Source: JAWKOK01 sp963848115
GTDB lineage: Bacteria; Chloroflexota; Anaerolineae; Caldilineales; Caldilineaceae
Assembly: GCA_963848115.1 (NCBI GenBank)
Contig: CAWKCP010000024.1
Span: forward strand, 310,001-374,000
Reading direction: 5' to 3'
DNA length: 64,000 bases
Below, in pieces: positions 52,764 to 60,932 of this stretch (position 1 is the first letter of the stretch; the number at the start of each line of letters is the position of its first letter). The position numbers and the translations under genes were made by a program. The notes below the pieces were generated by a model. That model made no database searches. It saw only the letters and a program-made list of their open reading frames with translations, and had not been told where the DNA came from.

Positions 52764-54095
52764 CTACTCGCTCTCCGCTAAGCCAATCACGTAGTCGAAG
52801 ATGGCCAGACCCTCATCCAGTTCCTCCCGCGTGACGGTCAGTGGCGGAATGAGGCGCATGGTGTTGACGCCGCAGCCCATGAGCAGCAGGCCGTGCTCAA
52901 AGGCCAGTTGCACGATTCGATTGCGCAGCTCGATGGCAGGCGTACGCCTCTCTCGATCTTCGACAAATTCAACGCCGACCATTAGCCCTCGCCCCCGCAC
53001 GTCTCCGATGCACTCATGTCGTTCGGCCATGGCACGCAGCACATCCATCATGTGCTCGCCCTGCACGGCCGCATTTTCGATTCCCTCTTCTTCCAGAACA
53101 TCCAACGTGGCCAGCGCCGCGGCACAGGCCAGTGGGTTGCCGCCGTATGTGTTGCCGTGAGAGCCGGCCTTCCACGTCATGACGCTCTTGCGTGCGATGA
53201 TGGCCCCAAGCGGCACACCACTGGCAATGCCTTTGGCCGTGCAGATGATATCGGGTTCGACCTCCGTGTGCTCAATGGCCCACCACTTGCCTGTTCGCCC
53301 CATTCCTGCCTGCACTTCGTCGACAATGAGCAAAATGCCGTGCTTGTCACAGATCTCGCGCAGCCGTGGGAAGAAAGCGGCGGGCGGTACGACATAGCCG
53401 CCCTCACCCTGGATGGGTTCGACCAGGATGGCGGCCACATCGTCGGGTGGAATCAAGCTCTTGAAAAGCGTCTTCTCGATGTAATTGACCACGGTATCGC
53501 CATAGTCCTCATCGGTCGGCTGCATGGCCAGGACGGGGCGATATGCATTGGGGTAAGGCACATGGTTGACAAATGGCTGCGTAATCAGTCCCTGCCGTTG
53601 GATGGTCTTGCTGGCGGTGAAGGCCAATGATCCGGCGGTACGCCCATGGAAGCCGCCGATGAAGCCGATGAAACGGTTTCGTCCCGTGTGCAATGTCGCC
53701 AGCTTGATGGCCGCCTCAACAGCTTCGGTGCCCGAATTGCCCAAAAAGACCTGGGCATCCTCCTGGATTGGCGCGATCTCATTGAGCCGTTCGCTCAGTC
53801 TCACCCATCGCTCGTGATAGTAATCGGATGAGATATGGATGAATTCACTGGCTGCCTCCTGGATCGCCGCAACAACCCTTGGGTGGCTATGGCCGGTCGC
53901 ATTGACGGCGATCCCTGCCACAAAGTCGATGTAGCGATTGCCGTCGACATCGTATACCTGGCTGCCCTGGCCGTGGGACATGACGAAGTCGGCCACGCGG
54001 CCATAGGCCGGGGCTACAACCTGTGAATCGCGCTCGATGACGGCCTGGGCCTTGGAACCGGGCACATTCAATCGTTCAACAGTCTTCTGCAACAT
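52764..54095 (-). CDS. Class III aminotransferase (acetylornithine/GABA type)
   Basis: 443 aa from Met at 54095. PLP-dependent fold type I aminotransferase: VYDVDGNRYIDFVAGIAVNATGHSHP, FLGNSGTEAVEAAIKLA, FHGRTAGSLAFTASK, ILVEPIQGEGGYVVPPA, LLIVDEVQAGMGRTGKWWA and the PLP lysine in ICTAKGIASGVPLGAI. The pattern fits the 4-aminobutyrate / acetylornithine aminotransferase subgroup. Length and GYVVPPAAF favour GABA-type, but the arginine operon 7 kb away leaves argD possible. A frameshifted IclR regulator lies directly upstream on the same strand and may have controlled it. Confidence 0.88.
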   Translation of the reverse strand: MLQKTVERLNVPGSKAQAVIERDSQVVAPAYGRVADFVMSHGQGSQVYDVDGNRYIDFVAGIAVNATGHSHPRVVAAIQEAASEFIHISSDYYHERWVRLSERLNEIAPIQEDAQVFLGNSGTEAVEAAIKLATLHTGRNRFIGFIGGFHGRTAGSLAFTASKTIQRQGLITQPFVNHVPYPNAYRPVLAMQPTDEDYGDTVVNYIEKTLFKSLIPPDDVAAILVEPIQGEGGYVVPPAAFFPRLREICDKHGILLIVDEVQAGMGRTGKWWAIEHTEVEPDIICTAKGIASGVPLGAIIARKSVMTWKAGSHGNTYGGNPLACAAALATLDVLEEEGIENAAVQGEHMMDVLRAMAERHECIGDVRGRGLMVGVEFVEDRERRTPAIELRNRIVQLAFEHGLLLMGCGVNTMRLIPPLTVTREELDEGLAIFDYVIGLAESE

Positions 54096-54198
54096 TGCTG
54101 ATGCCTCCAAAATACCGAAAAGATTTCATATTGTGAATTGAGTGTTCTTGGCTTGGATTCTGCTCTTCTGTGCGCTTTGTGGCTTGCCTAGGAACTCC

Positions 54199-54994
54199 TC
54201 AACCGGGTCGATAGCCCAGCCGCCGCGAAATGCTGCGTGCTGCCACCTGTAACGACGCCACCATGCCGGGAAGGCGCTCTTCTGTGAGGCGTAACGCCGG
54301 ACCGCCGATGCCCAGGGCGCCGACAATGTCACGGCTCTGGTCGAAGACGGGTGCGGCAACCGAAACGAAGCCGATTTCGAGTTCTCCAACAGCCTGCGCA
54401 TATCCCTGGCGACGAATTGTCTCTAGCTGTGCATTCAGCGTTTTGGCATCCGTAATTGTATTGGGTGTCAGCGCTGTCAGCGGGGCGTCGAGAACCTTGT
54501 CTATCTCGGACTGGGGGCTGAGCGCGAGCAGAATCTTGCCGGTCGATGTGGCGTGAATTGGCAGCTTTGCGCCGATATCCTGAGAGATGCTCATAGGGTC
54601 GCTCGTGGAGGCGCTGTCCAGAATTCGCGTGTGGTTGCCCAGCAAGATCTCCAGAACGACCGACTCGCCCGTCTCACGCGGCAAGCGATTCAAGCTCCGC
54701 TCGCGCTGCCGAGCGCAAGGCGTTGGAGCGCAAGGCGCTTCCGCCCAACGTGATCAGTTCAGGCCCGAGCCGATAGTGCCCGGCTTTGCTCGTGCGTACG
54801 ATCAGCCCCTCGCTTTCCAAAGCGGCCAGCAAGCGGTGGACCGTCGTCTTGTTAAGATTGACGTGATCGCTTAGGTCACCCAGGCTCCATTCCGGACGCG
54901 TGTCATCAAAGGCCTTTAATAAAGCAATGGCCCGCGAGACGGACTGTGCGCCGGGGTAGCTGTCGATTGGCTGCGTGTCGTCGACCGTCGTCAT
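54199..54994 (-). pseudogene. IclR family regulator interrupted by a frameshift
   Basis: The first frame (54994-54674) encodes the N-terminal winged helix (SVSRAIALLKAFDDTRPEWSLGDLSDHVNLNKTTVHRLLAALE, GHYRLGPELITLGG) and ends in a stop after ELESLAA. The effector-binding domain continues in another frame down to 54199: RETGESVVLEILLGNHTRILD, LPIHATSTGKILLA, RRQGYAQAVGELEIGFVSVAAPVFD. One extra G in the run TTGCCGCGTGAG near 54680 accounts for the break. Joined, they give a normal ~260-aa IclR protein. Mutation or sequencing error; the lack of slippery sequence argues against programmed shifting. Confidence 0.82.
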
Positions 54995-55175
54995 CTGTGC
55001 AAAATCATTTCGTGGAATTTTAAGTCATAATGTGAAACGAAGTATCTGCTGGAAATATACTGTCATATCGTTGGAATGTCAAAAGCGTTGCGCGGGAGTG
55101 CGCCGTGCGTGGGGATAAGAGCTACCAGAACTGCCTGACTTCGCTTGTTTTCGCAGTGCCTTCACGTTAGGCGGG

Positions 55176-55559
55176 CTATTCCGGTGCCGGCCATGCTGGA
55201 TCCAGGAAGGTCTGGATCTCGATCAGGTAGCCATTGGGATCGCGCACGAACATCTGGTAGATGTTGTACTGGGGATTGAGTGTGGGTGGTTTCTCGATGG
55301 CGACATTCTGCTCCAGAAGATACTGGTGCCAGGTGTCGACCTCTTGTGTGACCAGCGTGAAGAGGAGACCAGGCGGTTCGCCGGGATCTGCGCGTTCGCA
55401 GAAGCCGACAAAAGCGTTGCTGTTGACGTGGTAGATACGACAACTGCCCTGATCGAGCACGAGCCGCAACCGCAGCACATCTTCATAGAAGTGGGCTGTG
55501 ACTGCCAGGTCTGTTGTCAGCAGAAAGGTGACCTGCTGGTCGATGGATGGGCGTTCCAT
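55176..55559 (-). CDS. VOC (glyoxalase/bleomycin-resistance) family protein
   Basis: 127 aa, one vicinal-oxygen-chelate domain of two beta-alpha-beta-beta-beta units: VTFLLTTDLAVTAHFYEDVLRL and FVRDPNGYLIEIQTF at the end with the metal-ligand Glu. LLFTLVTQEVDTWHQYLLEQ makes the second unit. Enzymatic or binding role unknown. Lies downstream of ppgK, separated by a 15-bp perfect hairpin. Confidence 0.88.
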   Translation of the reverse strand: MERPSIDQQVTFLLTTDLAVTAHFYEDVLRLRLVLDQGSCRIYHVNSNAFVGFCERADPGEPPGLLFTLVTQEVDTWHQYLLEQNVAIEKPPTLNPQYNIYQMFVRDPNGYLIEIQTFLDPAWPAPE

Positions 55560-55599
55560 TCTGCACTCGAACCATGTAGAAAATACCAGCTTGATCCAT

Positions 55600-55635
55600 G
55601 AAGATCACGAAGGACGATATTCCTTCGTGATCTTC
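55600..55635. repeat. CACGAAG-type hairpin
   Basis: GAAGATCACGAAGGA (55600-55614) is the exact complement of 55621-55635 around CGATAT. On the + side it is followed by GTTTTTCTTCG. It resembles part of the larger palindrome at 59780 (both use CACGAAG units). Confidence 0.65.
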
Positions 55636-55660
55636 GTTTTTCTTCGTGGATGTCTTTATG

Positions 55661-56404
55661 CTAGCGTGGTCCCAGATCGCTGGCAGCCATGGCTGCGCCG
55701 ATGATACCGGCTTCGTTGCGCAATACGGCGGGTACGATCTCGGCATCGCTCTCGAAATATTGCAGGTATTTGTGATGCTTTTTGCTCACGCCGCCGCCGA
55801 TAATGAAGAGGTCGGGCGAGAAGAAGAACTCCATGGCGGCCAGGTATTCGTTCATCCGCTCCGACCACCGTTTCCAACTCAGATCTTCTTCCTTGCGGAT
55901 GCGATCCGACGCACGGTCTTCAGCGTCAACACCACGAATGGGCAAGTGACCAAATTCGGTGTTGGGGACCAACACGCCCTCTGTGAAGATGGCGCTGCCG
56001 ATGCCGGTGCCCAGCGTCAACATGATGACGACACCCTTGCGGTGTCGCCCAGCCCCAAAGGCCATCTCCGCGACGCCGGCGGCATCACCGTCGTTGATCA
56101 CGCGTACAGGGCAGTTGGTCGCCTCTTCAAAGAGCTTGATCGAATCGACACCGATCCAGCGTTGATCGACATTGGCCGCCGTTTTGATGACGCCATGGTG
56201 AACAATGGCGGGAAAGGTGCAGCCTATCGGCCCATGCCAGTCAAAGTGCTCAACCAATTTCTTGATCACCTTGGCGACTGCCTCGGGCTTGGATGGTTGT
56301 GGCGTGGGAATGCGGTGTCGTGGCGCCGCCAATTCGCCCTTTTTGATGTCGACCGGCGCGCCTTTAATGCCGCTACCGCCGATATCTATGCCGAGCACTT
56401 GCAT
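55661..56404 (-). CDS. ppgK: Polyphosphate glucokinase (ROK family)
   Basis: 247 aa from the ATG at 56404, with AGGAGG upstream on the minus strand. Phosphorylates glucose using polyphosphate and often ATP. N-terminal phosphate loop MQVLGIDIGGSGIKGAPVD; IGCTFPAIVHHGVIKTAANVD; catalytic Asp in VINDGDAAGVAEMAFGAG; TLGTGIGSAIF; and FIIGGGVSKKHHKYL. NTEFGHLPIRG and the overall length match PpgK rather than ATP-only ROK kinases. It may share a transcript with the VOC gene downstream. Confidence 0.93.
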   Translation of the reverse strand: MQVLGIDIGGSGIKGAPVDIKKGELAAPRHRIPTPQPSKPEAVAKVIKKLVEHFDWHGPIGCTFPAIVHHGVIKTAANVDQRWIGVDSIKLFEEATNCPVRVINDGDAAGVAEMAFGAGRHRKGVVIMLTLGTGIGSAIFTEGVLVPNTEFGHLPIRGVDAEDRASDRIRKEEDLSWKRWSERMNEYLAAMEFFFSPDLFIIGGGVSKKHHKYLQYFESDAEIVPAVLRNEAGIIGAAMAASDLGPR

Positions 56405-56616
56405 CGTCTGCCTCCTGCGCTGGTATTCTGAATCACGCTCTGCTCTCTTGTGATTGGCTATCTTGTTCACGAGTCTACAACCTCAGCCACACTTATGCAA
56501 GTCGATTGCTCTGGTCGCGAGGAGATATCGGGCCGCTCTCAAATCAACCTGTGCGATGATATAATGGCGCTGGACGATCCGGGCAAACTACCTACTTCCA
56601 GCGCTGGAGACAATCT

Positions 56617-57600
56617 ATGACCGTGCGAGTGCATTTCGGCGAATCTTCCCATGACAAAGGCAGCGTAGACCTGCTGTGCAAGTATGCTGATGACCGACTG
56701 GTCATCACATCCAGCGCCGGAATGCCTGATGCCGCCGACTACGATATCTTGGTCACCGGATTTCCCACCGAGGCGCAAATGACAGCCAGCCCAAACCTGA
56801 GGGCTGTGGTTGTTCCTTTTGCCGGTGTGCCTGCTCCCACCTGCGAATTGGTCGCACGATTCCCACAGGTATCGCTCCACAATCTGCATTATAACGTTGT
56901 GCCGACCGCTGAGATGGCGCTGACGCTCCTACTTGCCGCGGCCAAGTTCGTTTTGCCCATTGATCGAGAGCTGCGTGATGGCGACTGGCGATCCCGCTAC
57001 ACGGAGACGCCGGTCGCTGTGCTTCACGGCAAGACTGCGCTCATCCTCGGCTATGGGCGGATTGGTCAGCACCTTGCACCCATTTTGCAGGCCATCGGCA
57101 TGAACGTCATCGGCCTGCGCCGGGATCCGCCGGCTCCAGGCGACGAAGGCGATGTTGACGTCTATCCGCCGGGCGCGCTCCATCAGCTGCTGCGCAGGGC
57201 AGATGTACTGGTCAACATTTTACCGCTGACGTCCGAGACCAGGGGTATGATCGGTGCTGATGAGCTTTCGTTGCTGCCTGGCCATGCCATTGTCGTCAAT
57301 ATCGGGCGCGGTCCGACCATCGACGAGGAGGCGCTCTACGACGCATTGACGAGCGGTCGCTTGCTGGCCGCCGGCATCGATGTCTGGTACAACTATCCGG
57401 CGGAAGAGGCGGACCGGGCCAGTACGCAACCCTCCCAGTTTCCGTTCCACGAACTAGACAACGTCGTCATGAGCCCGCATCGTGCCGGCTACCTCAGCGC
57501 CGCCGAGGAAGGGCGCATGAAGCATCTGGCCGATCTGCTCAATGATGCCGCGGCAGGCAGGCCACTGGCGAGTAAGGTGAACAAGGAACTGGGATACTAG
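56617..57600 (+). CDS. D-isomer-specific 2-hydroxyacid dehydrogenase family protein
   Basis: 327 aa. NAD(P)-dependent oxidoreductase fold: ALILGYGRIGQHLAPILQAIGMNVIGLRRDP is the nucleotide-binding motif, VVVNIGRGPTIDEEAL carries the catalytic Arg region, and NVVMSPHRAGY the catalytic His. The catalytic domain is split around it as usual (NLRAVVVPFAGVPA at the front). Substrate not determinable; such enzymes act on 2-hydroxyacids, phosphoglycerate or glyoxylate. Followed by a CACAGAT-type repeat and dinB. Confidence 0.9.
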   Translation: MTVRVHFGESSHDKGSVDLLCKYADDRLVITSSAGMPDAADYDILVTGFPTEAQMTASPNLRAVVVPFAGVPAPTCELVARFPQVSLHNLHYNVVPTAEMALTLLLAAAKFVLPIDRELRDGDWRSRYTETPVAVLHGKTALILGYGRIGQHLAPILQAIGMNVIGLRRDPPAPGDEGDVDVYPPGALHQLLRRADVLVNILPLTSETRGMIGADELSLLPGHAIVVNIGRGPTIDEEALYDALTSGRLLAAGIDVWYNYPAEEADRASTQPSQFPFHELDNVVMSPHRAGYLSAAEEGRMKHLADLLNDAAAGRPLASKVNKELGY

Positions 57601-57612
57601 ATGGACGCCTTT

Positions 57613-57742
57613 TTTTGCCACAGATGGACACAGATAGGCGCAGATGGGACACAGATGGCGACAACCGCAACATTGAGGTGCTAGCGTAATCCATTGTTTC
57701 ATCTGTGCCCTATCCGCGTTCATCTGTGTCATCTGTGGCAGA
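57613..57742 (+). repeat. CACAGAT-type palindrome (copy 3)
   Basis: Left arm TTTTTTGCCACAGATGGACA, CACAGATAGGCGCAGATGGG; right arm CATCTGTGCCCTATCCGCGT, TCATCTGTGTCATCTGTGGC. About 60 nt of non-repeat sequence lie between. Occupies nearly the whole gap between the dehydrogenase gene and dinB. Confidence 0.75.
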
Positions 57743-57768
57743 TCTTTTCCTAACATCCAGGCAGTAAC

Positions 57769-58974
57769 ATGACCGCTTTCCGCAAGATCATCCATCTCGA
57801 TCTGGACGCCTTCTTCTGCGCCGTAGAGGAACTGCGTGATGAATCACTGCGCGGCATCCCCTTTGCCGTAGGCGGTCAGCCGAACCAGCGGGGCGTGGTC
57901 GCTTCCTGTTCCTATCCGGCGCGGCGACGAGGCATCCATTCTGCCATGCCCATGGCCATCGCCGTCAAGCTCTGTCCGGAGTTGCGCATCGTGCGTGGCG
58001 AGCATGCTGTCTACGGCCGAGTCTCCAAGCAGGTGATGGAGCGGCTGCACCGCATCACGCCGCTGGTCGAGCAGATCTCCATTGACGAGGCCTTTATGGA
58101 CGTCAGCGATCGTCCCGAATCTGCCGTGGATCTGGCCCAGGGTTTGCAGACTGCCATCCGAGATGAGTTGTTGCTTCCCTGTTCACTGGGCGTCTCGACA
58201 AACAAGTTAGTCGCCAAGATCGCCAACAACGTGGGCAAGGCTGCTGCTCGCGGCGACGGTCCACCCAATGCCATCCAAGTGGTGCCGCCGGGCCAAGAGG
58301 CTGAGTTTTTGGCTTTGCTGCCGTGTGAAGAGCTGTGGGGCGTGGGGCCCAAGACGGCTCAACGCCTGCATGAGCTGGGCATCCAGACCATCGGTGATAT
58401 CGCCCGCTGGCCGGATGCCGAACTGGCCCGCCTCTTCGGCAAGCATGGCGCGGATCTGGCAGTGCGTGCCCGTGGCATCGACGAGCGGCCGGTCGTGACT
58501 CACCGGGATCCCAAATCGGTCAGCCAGGAGACCACATTCACGCGTGATGTGAGCGATGGCGTCAAATTGCGCCAAACAGTGCGTCGCCTCTCTGAAGGCG
58601 TCGCACGGCGGCTCAAGCGCAAGCAGACCGCCGGCGCCACCGTCAAGCTCAAGCTGCGCTGGTCCGACTTCACCACACCTTCGCGCCAGATGACCCTGCC
58701 CAAGGCGACCAACGACGCCGATGAGATCTATCGCGCCGCACTGGTGCTTTTTGAACGCTTGTGGGTTGGCCAAGAGCCGGTGCGGCTCCTGGGCGTAGGA
58801 GTGAGCGGCCTGGGCGAGCAACCCTATCAGCCCCAGCTCTGGGATCTGGAGACCGACGAATATCGCAGTGCTGAGGAGTTGATCGAGAAGCAAGAGCGCC
58901 TGCGTGATGTTGTGGCGAGTATCAGCGAGCGCTATGGAGATGGGGCCGTTCGTCGCGGTGATAGCGGCGAATGA
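57769..58974 (+). CDS. dinB: DNA polymerase IV (Y family)
   Basis: 401 aa. Translesion polymerase. HLDLDAFFCAVEELRD holds the first metal Asp; PFAVGGQPNQRGVVASCSYPARRRGIHSAMPM, and QISIDEAFMDVSD with the catalytic Asp-Glu pair are standard. The helix-hairpin-helix LPCEELWGVGPKTAQRLHELGI and the little-finger domain (SVSQETTFTRDVSDGVKL, LLGVGVSGLGEQPYQPQLW) complete it. The C-terminus lacks a recognisable QL-x-LF beta-clamp motif of classic form. No LexA box was evident in the preceding repeat-filled gap. Confidence 0.96.
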   Translation: MTAFRKIIHLDLDAFFCAVEELRDESLRGIPFAVGGQPNQRGVVASCSYPARRRGIHSAMPMAIAVKLCPELRIVRGEHAVYGRVSKQVMERLHRITPLVEQISIDEAFMDVSDRPESAVDLAQGLQTAIRDELLLPCSLGVSTNKLVAKIANNVGKAAARGDGPPNAIQVVPPGQEAEFLALLPCEELWGVGPKTAQRLHELGIQTIGDIARWPDAELARLFGKHGADLAVRARGIDERPVVTHRDPKSVSQETTFTRDVSDGVKLRQTVRRLSEGVARRLKRKQTAGATVKLKLRWSDFTTPSRQMTLPKATNDADEIYRAALVLFERLWVGQEPVRLLGVGVSGLGEQPYQPQLWDLETDEYRSAEELIEKQERLRDVVASISERYGDGAVRRGDSGE

Positions 58975-58993
58975 TCCAGCGGTATGTTGCTCT

Positions 58994-59021
58994 GTTTAGT
59001 GCGCACGCCCCTCGTGAGCAC
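58994..59021 (-). repeat. REP-like palindrome, left outer copy
   Basis: 28 bp: GTTTAG followed by a 9-bp stem-loop (GTGCGCACG-CCCCT-CGTGAGCAC, one mismatch). It is in inverted orientation to the copies at 59056 and 59733. Confidence 0.7.
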
Positions 59022-59055
59022 TCGTCCAGCCCAAGAGCATGCCAATTGTCAACCC

Positions 59056-59083
59056 GTTCGCACGAAGGGCGTGCGAACTAAAC
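59056..59083 (+). repeat. REP-like palindrome, left inner copy
   Basis: GTTCGCACG-AAGGG-CGTGCGAAC is a perfect 9-bp stem followed by TAAAC. Paired head-to-head with the copy at 58994 it makes a REPIN-like unit beside the RAYT remnant. Confidence 0.72.
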
Positions 59084-59107
59084 GGGGGGGGCTGCATCAA
59101 CACCCGG

Positions 59108-59647
59108 TCACGACCAACCTCTGTCGATCTCCGCCAACCACCCTTGGCCGAAAGCGTAACTCCGATAGCTGGAATAGACATACTCCTTTGGCCCCTCCAC
59201 CAGCCCCGCACGGACCGGGTTGCGATGGATGTAGTTCAGTTTCTGGCGGAGAAACCGTTCGTTGAAGTTTGTTACCTCCCAATAGTCATCCTGCCAGACC
59301 TTGTTTTTGCTGCGACCAGTTTGCAGGCCTGCGTGCTCGAATGCGGCCAACCAATCATCCTCCCCCTCGGCCTAGGCCTGGCGAATGATACGCTTGGCCG
59401 TGAATGTCTTGAAGTCGCGCATGAATGCTCGCACGTTAGATTCTTGCTCTGGCCAGAGCAACAGGTGTAGATGATCCGGCATGACAACATAGCCCAACAG
59501 CCGAACGTGGAGCTGGGAGCGATAGAAGTTGAGACTGTCGAAGAGTGGAATAATGGTGGAGGGGCCGGTGAAGATCGGGAGTCGATTGTGAACGACGGTT
59601 GTGATGTAGTAGACGCGATTGGTAGCGCGTAGGGCCTGCGTATTCAT
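59108..59647 (-). pseudogene. REP-associated tyrosine transposase (RAYT), nonsense-interrupted
   Basis: A single frame of 180 codons encodes a Y1 transposase (IS200-like) of the RAYT group. MNTQALRATNRVYYITTVVHNRLPIF leads to the metal-binding His-x-His in YVVMPDHLHLLLWPEQE. AFEHAGLQTGRSKNKVWQDD and the catalytic Tyr in LNYIHRNPVRAGLVEG follow, then the C-terminal YSSYRSYAFG. An in-frame TAG at 59374-59372 (RQA-stop-AEGEDDWL) cuts the protein at residue 91, just after the His-x-His half; a CAG to TAG change would explain it. Flanking REP-like palindromes match what RAYTs act on. Without suppression the gene should be inactive. Confidence 0.85.
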
Positions 59648-59732
59648 CGAGGGATTCTTTGTGGTGTTTGTTCGGTTCGTGCATCCACACGCAAATCAGC
59701 AACGGGGATCCTGGGGCGTCTCGTGTAGAACC

Positions 59733-59760
59733 GTGCGCACGAAGGGCGTGTGCACTAAAC
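59733..59760 (+). repeat. REP-like palindrome, right copy
   Basis: GTGCGCACG-AAGGG-CGTGTGCAC (8 of 9 pairs) followed by TAAAC, the same sequence type as 59056-59083 and the reverse complement type of 58994-59021. It lies 86 bp upstream of the RAYT start on the minus strand. Confidence 0.72.
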
Positions 59761-59779
59761 TATGTCAGTGGAAGTACTT

Positions 59780-59936
59780 CCATGAAGAGCACGAAGCATA
59801 CTTCAGTAGTTCACGATTTGGTAAAAAGCGAGATTCTCGCTAGCCCCTTGCCAGAGTGGCGTGCTCGAAAATACCTGCTCAGAATGACAAATCGTGAACT
59901 ACTGTACTTGCTTGTGGGGCTTTGTGCTCTTCGTGG
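59780..59936. repeat. 157-bp nested palindrome (MITE-like)
   Basis: Outer arms CCATGAAGAGCACGAAG / CTTTGTGCTCTTCGTGG are imperfect inverted repeats. Inner arms CAGTAGTTCACGATTTG (59804-59820) and 59888-59904 are exact. A small hairpin AGCGAG-ATT-CTCGCT lies within. No coding capacity seen. With the REP copy it accounts for most of the 353-bp gap between the RAYT remnant and the next gene. Confidence 0.7.
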
Positions 59937-60000
59937 ATATCTGATTTTCTGTCCTGGTACTCAACGGCGGCGCGTTGCCTACATGATGCAACAGTGCCCA

Positions 60001-60744
60001 CTACGCCTCACACGGCGGCTCATCGGCAATCGACTCGATCAGTGCGGCCGCACGGTCGATCGCTTCCTGTGTGCCGTCAATCACAAGCCACGACGACCCC
60101 TCCGCACCGTAAATTCCGCCGGCGGCAATCATAGTGGCCTTGGCGCCGGTCAGCACCTCAATAGCGTCGAGCTCCGTGAAGATTGTGCCCGGCAGCGGTA
60201 GCAGGCCGGGGCCCTCGCCGTCCGGTGCATTGCAGAGCAGGGCCAGCTCGCTCACGTCGCCGAATACGCGCTTTTCCAACCCAATGGGCACGATCAGCTG
60301 TGCACGACGACCGATGACCGCCGAGACCGCGGCCATGGCCGTTCCGCCGACATCGCTGCCGATCTGGACGGCGGCCTGGCGACGGGCGTCGTAGGCGTTG
60401 CCGCCCTTGAGTACGACATCCCCGCTGCCCAACTCCTTTGCAATACCGAAGATCGACTTTTCCTCCAGCAACTCTCCCTTGCGAATGACCACGTCGCCGG
60501 GGAATTCCATGGATGGGGCTTCGGCGCCGGGCGGCACGGTCAGGCCGCGTCGAAATCCGACGCGGGCGAACTGATCGCCCAGTCCCAACGAACCTAGAAT
60601 CTCTTCGGCAACATATCCATTGGTCGAACCGGCGATGATGGCCAGTGTCCCCTGCGCCAACACTGCCTGGATGGCAGGGTGCGCAACCATGCCCTTGCCG
60701 ATCAGCCTCTTGCCCATCGCGGGCGTCAAACGAACTTGAATCAT
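60001..60744 (-). CDS. Conserved hypothetical protein, soluble
   Basis: 247 aa from the ATG at 60744 (MIQVRLTPAMGKRLIGKGM). Glycine-rich with alternating hydrophobic strands: GTLAIIAGSTNGYVAEEIL, GDVVLKGGNAYD, VQIGSDVGGTAMAAVSAVIG, GAKATMIAAGGIYGAEGSSWLVI. No signal peptide. I do not recognise the family; the Gly-Ser/Thr-Asn loops suggest a nucleotide- or sugar-binding fold, but no catalytic motif is clear. It sits downstream of the nucleoside ABC transporter ATPase, after about 190 bp with a repeat, on the same strand, and may belong to the same pathway. Confidence 0.6.
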   Translation of the reverse strand: MIQVRLTPAMGKRLIGKGMVAHPAIQAVLAQGTLAIIAGSTNGYVAEEILGSLGLGDQFARVGFRRGLTVPPGAEAPSMEFPGDVVIRKGELLEEKSIFGIAKELGSGDVVLKGGNAYDARRQAAVQIGSDVGGTAMAAVSAVIGRRAQLIVPIGLEKRVFGDVSELALLCNAPDGEGPGLLPLPGTIFTELDAIEVLTGAKATMIAAGGIYGAEGSSWLVIDGTQEAIDRAAALIESIADEPPCEA

Positions 60745-60786
60745 GTTGTTCCATTCTTTCGTTGTGTGACTCTTCCGAGAAGAGCC

Positions 60787-60910
60787 TTTTTGCCACAGAC
60801 ATTCACGGATGAAAAAAGGATGGGACACAGATAGCGCATAGAATACTCAAGCAATTCAATACTATCTGTGAAAATCAGTTCTTTATCTGTGTCAATCTGT
60901 GGCGAATTCT
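60787..60910 (-). repeat. CACAGAT-type palindrome (copy 4)
   Basis: Left arm TTTTTGCCACAGACATTCAC, GGGACACAGATAG; right arm CTATCTGTGAAAATC, TTTATCTGTGTCAATCTGTG, GCGAATTCTC. Between the ABC ATPase gene and the hypothetical gene. Confidence 0.72.
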
Positions 60911-60932
60911 CGTTCTGTGGCAGAGTAAACGA

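Noticed and set aside
57613..57742. CRISPR array
   Set aside because: Repeat units are short, irregular and palindromic without unique spacers of constant length; no cas genes.
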